From NCBI GenBank assembly GCA_018398765.1, contig JAHBMJ010000209.1, forward strand, positions 1 through 53,957: 53,957 nucleotides of DNA, read 5' to 3'. Origin of the DNA: Chromera velia (lineage: Eukaryota; Sar; Chromeraceae). A program made the position numbers and the translations under genes. Positions 45,418 to 53,957 of this stretch are shown piece after piece (position 1 is the first letter of the stretch; every line of letters starts with the position of its first letter). A model generated the notes under the pieces. The model was not told the origin of the DNA. It searched no databases and saw nothing but the letters and a program-made list of their open reading frames with translations.

Positions 45418-47118
45418 ATGACGTCGACGGCCAGATTGGACCACCTTCGGCGTGGTCACCAGGTGCAGGCAGAGAAGGAGGCTCTTCTTCGGACCATCAT
45501 GGAGGCAGAGAAGAGGCCCATGTGCGACCCCGTCCTGCCGTCTGATCTGAGAGAACTCAGGCAGGTACGCCCAGAAGAAAATCAAAACCATACAGCTCCA
45601 AGAGAATCATCTGAACATGGGAAGAAGTCAGGCAATGATAATTGGGGGGGAAAAGGGAATATAGACCTACGTAGTGTCTGCTACAGTTCTTGCATGCACT
45701 TTTATATCCTTTCTTCATGTTCGTACATGCATCACACCCCGCCTCCCTATGCTCATACGTCCGTCTTTCCAGTTTCTGACGTACCACAATTCAGTACAGC
45801 TTCATGCGGTAATGCTGTGCACCTGCCCGAACGAACTGAGATGACGAGAATCCAAATCTTCAGACACGCCTCTGCATGGGCATGTCGATGGAGACTGATG
45901 AGATTGGCTTTTAATCCTGATCAGTACGCGATTCATGCAGGGCATTTTGAAGATGTCTCACCTCCCTGTGTTCTTTTCCCTCCTTCTTTGATCTGCTGGG
46001 GATTGCCCTTCTTTCCACTTTGCGTCTTGCCTCCCGCTCACTCACTCACTCACTGTATCTTCCGCCACTAAAACGCAGTCCCGTCTTCGACGGAGAGACC
46101 TGGCCACCGAGTTGGAGGTGAAGGAAGGAAAGAAACCGCCAGCAGACGCTCAGGATGTGATTCGGAAAATGAACAATCTCTACGTGAAGTCAAGTAAGTC
46201 AGTCAGTCCGCCTGGACGCTCACATGCGCACGTGCGTCTTGCAAGCCGTGCATGCATGTGTCTCCGGAATTGATTGACCGGTCATCTGTTTTTCTGACTG
46301 AATACTCACCTGACTTCTTCCCCATCTGCCTCTTCAGCTTGCACGCTGACCCGCAGCCAACCATTCAGAAGGTGAAGAAGTGAACAGCTTGATGACTTAC
46401 TGACTGAGTGACTGTCACTGTGCAGAGGTTGAGGACAAACATTTTCCTCTTGGGGGAATCAATTTCAAGGGGAACTCTTCGGATGGGGTCCGGGGATGTA
46501 TGATGCCTGGGGCACCCCCGCCTCTGGTCTGCTCAAAGAAGAATTATCTCGGTCAGCCTCAGTCTCGATCTTCTCTTTTGCATGGATTGAATGATGCATG
46601 TGCTGATTTCTGGTGATGAGTATAGTGCAGCAGACTCTCTTCGTGTTGCTGTATAGATAGGAAAGAAACGAGGCAGTGAGGCCACAGTCTTCTTCTGTTC
46701 TGCCGCGCTTCAAGTTTTTACTCGAAGTTTTGCTGCAAAACCGGGGACTGATCCGGCAGCCTGTTGCGGCACTGTAAGAGACTGACGGAAAACCTTAATA
46801 CACTTTCATTTGGTGTTCGAGAAAATTCTCCCTCTTGCTCGGGCCCCTGACCCCCCTCTCTCTCTATCTATCTGTCTGTGTGCATGTCTGTTTGCAGATT
46901 TACAGGCGATGATTCTTCGGAATTCCCAGCTGGATGTGGACACAGAGAGTCTGAGAATGAAGGTCAGGAGCTCCCGTATTGGGTCGGGGCGCTTTTACCT
47001 CTCTGACAAACCCAGGGGGTACTGTCACGCAGCGCCCCTCAGGAGGCCGATGACTACTGCCGAGCTCGAGAGTCTTGCAGAAGTATCTCGAACGACAGTG
47101 CGTTCAGGGCAGCTTTAA
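45418..47118 (+). CDS. Gene G: small basic/charged protein of unknown function
   Basis: Exons at 45418-45564, 46079-46193, 46338-46371 and 46898-47118, with one more probable exon near 46427-46490 needed to reconcile reading phases. The protein is charged and mostly helical-looking at the start (AEKEALLRTIMEAEKRP, RRRDLATELEVKEGKK), then ends with RIGSGRFYLSDKPRGYCHAA and MTTAELESL. There is no signal peptide or membrane span. No family recognised. The first intron carries a snoRNA-like sequence on the sense strand. Confidence 0.65.
45835..45925 (+). ncRNA. Candidate intronic C/D-box snoRNA, copy 1
   Basis: Sense strand of gene G intron 1. Box C-like ATGACGA (45841-45847, one change from RUGAUGA), C'-like TGATGA (45896-45901), box D CTGA (45917-45920). 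ACTGA (45835-45839) pairs perfectly with TCAGT (45921-45925) to form a terminal stem. The 13 nt before box D (TTGGCTTTTAATC) would be the guide. It ends about 153 nt before the 3' splice site. The same sequence family occurs at 49272-49359 on the other strand. Confidence 0.6.
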
Positions 47119-48671
47119 GGAAATTCGCGAGGTGAATCAGAGACAAGCTGTTGATCGATGGTGTGACACTGACAGCGTACAACGACTTAGTATGCACCAT
47201 TCATTTCCGTCCATGGGCCGCTGTTGAAGTGCGGTGTGCAGTGCAGATGATTCATCATGCCTAGCATTCTGATTCACCTCATATTTCTATTCATAGGTGA
47301 ATTAGATTGTAGTATGTATTCTGTACTGATCAAACTGCTCGTCAAACTGCTGGTCAAAGTGGTTTAAAAATCTTTGAAAACGTCTTATATTCATTAATTG
47401 AAGTGGCTTTAAACCCATGTGGGGGCGCATCCAAGCTGCTCCAAAACTTAATCATAAACGCAATAAATGCGTTAAATTTTTTTATTCGATGTGTTGGGAT
47501 TTTTTTAAGGATTTTTTCTGAGATCTATTCATAAATTTAATCTAGAATTAGAGTTCAATGAGTTAGTACAGTTCATTTCTAGATTCATTAAAATAATAAA
47601 AGCAAACTAAAGCAGTGAAACAAAAAAGTATCAATCTATCTAGCAATCTATACGCATCACTTTTATCAAGTTTAAAGAAAGCTGTATAATTCTTTCTATC
47701 AGCCTAGCTATCAGCTATGTTGTAAGCTCTTTCCACATCAGATCGATAAAACCCTAGCTAAAACATACCAAAACCGCTAGCAAAACCGTCACAACTTGGT
47801 AACTTTCTAGGTAACTTTAGTTTGATAGAATTTTTAGTAGAATTTACTAATAGGGTATATTGATTGATTGATTGATTGATTGGTGCTATAATAGGGTGGA
47901 GCTTTATAGTAGTTTGTATAGTCCACTACGGATCGATTTTCTTTTGCATAAATTATATTAATGTGGGATAATAAAAGAGAATAAACTGAGTTTTACAAAA
48001 AATGTATGTGCAAGTTTAATTGCATTCATTTGAAAATTGCTGAAAAGCAACCAAACAGCATTGCATGCAATTGAGCACGCAGTAGGTACGGCATAATGAG
48101 CACAGCTCGAGCTTTGAATGGAGTCCATCGAAGCTCGAGACTCACGGACTATAAATTTCATTTGCAGGCTGACGTTGCGTGTCCATCTGTCAGGAGGAAC
48201 ACCTCTATCGATCCTCTGTGCGCATGGTGGGGCACGACGCTGATCAAGAAAGCCGAAATCGTCTGCCGGCTTCAAACAGCCAACTGGCGAGGGCCAACAC
48301 GTGCACGCAAGCCTCCGCCCCAGAGTCTCTCGGCTTGTCTCTGCTCCTCCTCTTTTCTCCAAGCCATTCACCACTCACCCCAAGCAGTTCAGGGAATGAA
48401 GTGAGCCATCTGTCTGTTATCAGGAACAGGAATTTTTGAGCATGCAAGATGGACCTCCATCTCCCGTCAAATTCATTCAATTCGGCCAGGTTGCTTTAGG
48501 TTTTCATGTGCCAGACAGACGGGCATGCATGCAAGTAAGTACACACATACATGTACAGAACGAATGAATTCCTTTCCTTCCTTCCATGCCTCAAGTGTCC
48601 AAAAAAAAGTTTTCCTCCCCCATCTCCCACTCCCTCCTTTTCCTTTCTCTCTTCCCCCCCCCAGATCAGAT
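47119..48671. other. AT-rich intergenic stretch between convergent genes G and H
   Basis: 47280-48100 is strongly AT-rich, with a (GATT)n run at about 47861-47881 followed by a diverged GTCCACTACGG block reminiscent of the dispersed repeat. 48100-48671 is mixed composition. No gene supported. Confidence 0.55.
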
Positions 48672-50527
48672 TCAGATCTTGTGGTTGAGGACCCCGGTGC
48701 TTCTGTAGAAGGTCTCTCTGATCAGGGGCTTCCTCGCGTGGGGGCTCATCACATACGTCAGGTTGGGAACTCTCCAGCCGACATCCTGTGCAGAAGTCTC
48801 GGGACTCAGGTTCCTGCATGCATTCACGCAGGCAGGCAGCAGGGGAGGGAGGGGAGGGAAATTAAGGTAAGACACGAAAGCAGAGAATCAAACCCAGATA
48901 GAAAGAGGGACACAATCCTGGGAGGGGATAGAGGAGGGAGAGAAACTCTTGAAGTCTAGGCAGATGGCAGAAAATCGCCATCTAGCGCAGTTTCATTCAG
49001 GAAAACAAATACTGGCTCTCCCTCTCCTACCCACCCACTGTTTCAGTCTCCCACTTACTTTTCTTGAGGTCCGATCGTCTTCTGATGTTTCAGGTAGGCT
49101 GCGCGTCCCTGCAGAGCGGTTGATTGGGTGCAAAGGGTGTTGCCATGTACATGAGCACGCACACACACAAAAATGTGTGTATGCGTCAAGAGAATTACCA
49201 GGTGGACAGACTAGCAAGGGCGTGTGGACATGCAGGGAGAGTAGCCATACGCTCCAACTGAGAGAAAGCGAATCGATCAGGATTAAAAGCCAATCTCATC
49301 GGTCTTCACCGACAACCCACACGGAGTCGCCTGAAGAAGTCAATTCTCGTCATCTCGATCGCTCCTATCAGCACAGAGAGATACGTTACGGTTCAAAACG
49401 AAACCACTCTATGTTTGGTTGCATGCCCTCTCTCCCTCCTTTGTCGAAACCACGAGAAAGAATCCCTTCCGTCCCCTGCACCCTATCTGTGCGTCTGACA
49501 GCATCTCTATCTCTGTTTCTCTCCACCGGCGTTCCATCTACCTGCCTGCCTGCCTGCCTGTTTGCTTTGCTCTCGCTCTATGTGTCCGTTTGCGGCTGCA
49601 GCTCATATCCAAATGTCACGCGTACAGAGGTGCGCATACATACACGGCCCGACCCACCTCCCCCTCCTTGGTAACTCCATTGTACAAGAGCTCCGTGCCT
49701 GCTGGAGAAGGGACCGAGGCATCGAGCTTGTCCAGTTCGTGGGGGTTGCGTGTCAGCTTGAGGGTCTGCAGGGAAGGGGGGGCGCAGAGGCGCAGCGGCA
49801 ATGTTCATCAATTCGGTCGGCAGTCTGGTGGGGAAAAAGAAAAAAAAACGTGTATCTATGAAAAGCCAGTAGCGGGCTGGTAGAGTCAGAGAGGCCCATT
49901 TCATGAGAGAGATCAGTGGGAGGTCGGAAAGAAAAACGAAATTTGCCTGTGCACCGTCTTTCGTTCCCCATGCAGTCAGTTGACCTGATCGAGAAAGTGG
50001 AGAGCGCAGCTCGCCTTCTTATAGTAACTGCATGGAGAGGAGGCAACAGTGAAGAGGAAGAACGCGCATATAGAGTACATTCAGAGGAAGGGGGGAGGGA
50101 ACTGCGGGGCGAGTCTGAAGAGGCGACGGTCCAGACACCTTATCACCAATCAGCTCGTGAGTCAGTCAGCTACCGAGACATGCAGGCAGTCATGTGTGGG
50201 GAGGGAGAAAGCCATGCAGAAAGACAGTGAGGCAGTCCGTCACGCAGTCGGGGGGAAAGAAGGGCATTCAGGCAGACAGACAGGCAAGCGGCTGGGCCGG
50301 TGGGCGGCCGGTGTCTACCACCTCCGAACGTTATCAACACAGGAAGATACGCGATGAACACAGTTGGGAACATGCAGTCAACTGTCTTGCACATATCCCG
50401 GAAGATCGCTCTGAAGACAGAGGGACGCACTCTGGTGATCGGGTTTTCATGCTGAGCATGGTGGGTGATTCCAGCTCATCGAAGTTGACCGTGGCCAGCT
50501 TCTTGCTCGAGTCGTTGGGGGACGACA
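48672..50527 (-). CDS. Gene H: small protein with a C-terminus resembling axonemal FAM183/CFAP144-type proteins
   Basis: Three 3' exons join in phase: 49765-49658, 49108-49059 and 48813-48672 (stop at 48674-48672). They encode about 100 residues ending in IGPQEKNLSPETSAQDVGWR and then FYRSTGVLNHKI. The pattern GPxxK...PxTxxQ(D/E)xGW is like the C-terminal part of FAM183/CFAP144 ciliary proteins; this is a motif-level resemblance only. The 5' part is unresolved. A candidate first exon starts at about 50527 (MSSPNDSSKKLATVNFDELE), but I could not join it. The intron between 49658 and 49108 carries the second snoRNA-like sequence on the sense strand. Confidence 0.5.
49272..49359 (-). ncRNA. Candidate intronic C/D-box snoRNA, copy 2
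   Basis: Sense strand of a gene H intron. Box C-like ATGACGA (49353-49347), C'-like CGATGA (49301-49296), box D CTGA (49280-49277). The terminal stem ATCGA (49359-49355) with TCGAT (49276-49272) differs in sequence from copy 1 but keeps pairing. 26 nt around C' and D are identical to copy 1, including the presumed guide. It ends about 163 nt before the next exon. Confidence 0.6.
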
Positions 50528-51096
50528 TGATGAGGAGAATTAAGAGAGGAGTGGGTCTGTTGCTTGCAGATTGGACTTCAGTATGAGAACAAAGCTTTGC
50601 AGAGACTGATTGATTTGCAGAGTCAGACAGCCTGGAATTGATGCAGTGTTTGCCAGTCGTACACAGTGTCAAATTGCTGGGCACGCCGATCATCGCGTCC
50701 TCTGATCCTTCGACACATCTCGACACTCAGTGAGTGTCTGACCTGCGTAGCTATAGCGGCCCCGGAAAGCTCACATGCGGCGCCGCGCTGCATGCATGCA
50801 TGATCGAGCACACAAATTGGGTCGTCAACAAAAAGATGCACAGATTGTGGCCTTGTGTTCTCTAATGTGTTCTCTTCGGGACTTTGAGAGCTTCTTCTGA
50901 AGACACTCTGTAGTCATTCTTGGTTCGGAAGCAAAGCCCTTTGACCTCTGAGCTGCCTTGAGTGCTTTACGCCCTTTTCAAAAACCTTACGAAATTCCTG
51001 GACGCTCTGTCACTCAAGCAACAATCGGCCTCAAGCTCTCAAGAAACTGCCATAAACCTAGGTTCGGCCTTGTGCAGTTGAAACCGACACGACGCA
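50528..51096. promoter_or_regulatory. Upstream region of RBX1 (and probably gene H)
   Basis: Contains TGCATGCATGCATGATCGAG at 50790-50809, about 290 bp before the RBX1 ATG. This matches the TGCATGCATGA-TCGAG arrangement seen upstream of genes E and G. No clear TATA box. Confidence 0.45.
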
Positions 51097-52701
<1,605 letters not shown>

Positions 52702-53957
52702 GCAGGCAGGCAGGCGAGCACAGCTAGGAAGGTGACATGCAGGCAACTCCGGGAAGGTGAAGGGTCGACTGATTGCTCGACCCAGAGAGTGTCACCCGGA
52801 GGCTCGGACAGGGATGGAGCTGGAAGAGCGGGAGAGGGTGTTTCTTCTGCTCCGCATGTGTGTTGGTGCTTGTACGTCCCAATTTGTTTGTGTGCATGTG
52901 GAGAGAGGGGCGAGGAGAAAGCCAGACGAAATCGGAATGAGATCGATTGATTTTCCGACACTCACTTACCCCTCAAAAGAAAGAAAGGGGGAATCTGGCG
53001 ATTGAGAGGGTTAGCATCATGAGAGGGTTAGCATCACAAAACGGCGCGGAACGAGCTCAAAAAGAAAAGTCCAAGCCACAGAGAGATGCTCTACCCAGTG
53101 CCCTTAATACCCAATACAGGGGGGAAAAATGGTTGAACAAAGTCATAAATTCATCAGACTGCTTGTATATAACCTCCGTATGGCATATGTGCAGCAAAAT
53201 ACACAAAGGCTATTACAACGTAGAGTACAACTTAGTACAATTTGAACTGTCAACGAGTTGACAGCAACGTATGTATACAACCCGCATAACTTTTATCAAA
53301 ATTAATGATACAGAATTCTAAATATAGAATTAATGTTCGATTCAGCTTCTTTCTTGGCTTCTTTCCGTTTTCATTAGTTTTTTAAACTATAAACTTTGTT
53401 TTTAATTTACAGTGTTGTTAAGTCTCGGTACTTTCGGTACCAGAGGGGGGGTCGGTATCAGATTTCGGATCGGATCTTTCGGTACCGAGCTAAATGACTC
53501 TCAAACTTAAAAATCATATGTAGTCTGATGTTAGAATATCATTTAAACACACTTCATAAAATAAAATACAATGATAAATTAAAATTAAAAAAGTATTTTC
53601 TAGCTTTTTTGATTATTCCGCGACTTCTGTCTTCTAGAACGGTCTATGGATATTGAGGCATAAAACTCAAAAGTTCATGCTAGTCATCTTTGAGCATTCC
53701 AGTATCCTAATAGGGCTGGGAAAAGGTTTATTGAGAAAAGGTTCAAATCTGAAAAAGTGAACCTGTTGAACCTGTTTTGAACCTGTTTTGGAGGCCAGAC
53801 GCGCGGCCACTGGTACAAAGCCGTCCAGGCCCACGCCGCCCGTGGCCGATATAAGTGAAATAAGGAGCCGGAGCTAAAGGTTGGAACAAATGCAAACCCA
53901 GATGTTTGGGTGCCACCCGCGGTAGCTGGGAGCGGTGGGGGCCATGGGGGGAGCAGG
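52702..53957. other. Intergenic, AT-rich from about 53150, with CGGTACC motifs and a GC-rich end
   Basis: No gene supported. 53424-53494 has several TTTCGGTACC / TCGGTAC motifs, some in inverted orientation. The last 80 bp are GC-rich and include GGGTGCCACCCGCGG at about 53909, close to GGGTGCCTCCCGCGG at about 1235. The edge of a further repeat copy probably lies beyond the window. Confidence 0.5.

Noticed and set aside
49765-49835. Leucine-rich repeat (LPTEL... then SLQTLKLTRNP) in gene H
   Set aside because: The two pieces are in different frames, and a CCCTGCAG acceptor at 49766 explains the start of the second. Without the first piece there is no LRR.

Overview
The window is nuclear DNA of a eukaryotic protist. 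Its genes are split by many short GT-AG introns (3' sites usually TGCAG, donors often GTCAGT), introns are full of microsatellites, genes sit on both strands, and AT-rich repeat islands separate gene blocks. The gene content (CRAL-TRIO protein, HtrL/YibB-type protein, LRR plus Cys-rich multi-membrane receptor, RBX1, a Ty1/copia fragment) and the TGCATGCA-rich upstream regions fit an alveolate alga, most likely a chromerid such as Chromera velia. That species call is an inference.

Layout: 3-311 copia retrotransposon tail; 312-1353 AT-rich. Gene A (minus, 1354-6321) is an unrecognised intracellular protein, head-to-head with gene B (plus, 6721-11751), a SEC14-like CRAL-TRIO protein. 11752-14859 is non-coding and becomes AT-rich. 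14860-17886 (minus) is one long uninterrupted reading frame with four PD-(D/E)XK-like nuclease cores. 18515-19420 is a near-perfect copy of the last-exon end and 3' flank of gene C, set between 23-bp direct repeats. Gene C (plus, 19975-24462) is a secretory HtrL/YibB plus glycosyltransferase-like fusion. Gene D (minus, 25570-39431) is a very large receptor-like gene: signal peptide, LRRs, GCC2/GCC3-like Cys-rich repeats, many membrane spans and two LamG-like domains. Gene E (plus, 40015-41072) and gene F (minus, 42788-44756) are secreted proteins of unknown function. Gene G (plus, 45418-47118) and gene H (minus, 48672 to about 50527) are small proteins. Gene I (plus, 51097-52701) is RBX1, the RING subunit of cullin ubiquitin ligases. 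The remainder is repeat-rich intergenic DNA.

Most genes are arranged head-to-head (A/B, nuclease ORF/C, D/E, F/G, H/RBX1), and all five shared upstream regions carry TGCATGCA-type motifs. Two related C/D-box snoRNA-like sequences lie in the sense strand of introns of genes G and H, each about 150-165 nt upstream of the 3' splice site. Two assembly gaps interrupt an intron of B and an intron of C.

The strongest candidates for undescribed biology are the four-core nuclease-like ORF, the intronic snoRNA pair with compensating stems, and the recent 906-bp templated insertion.
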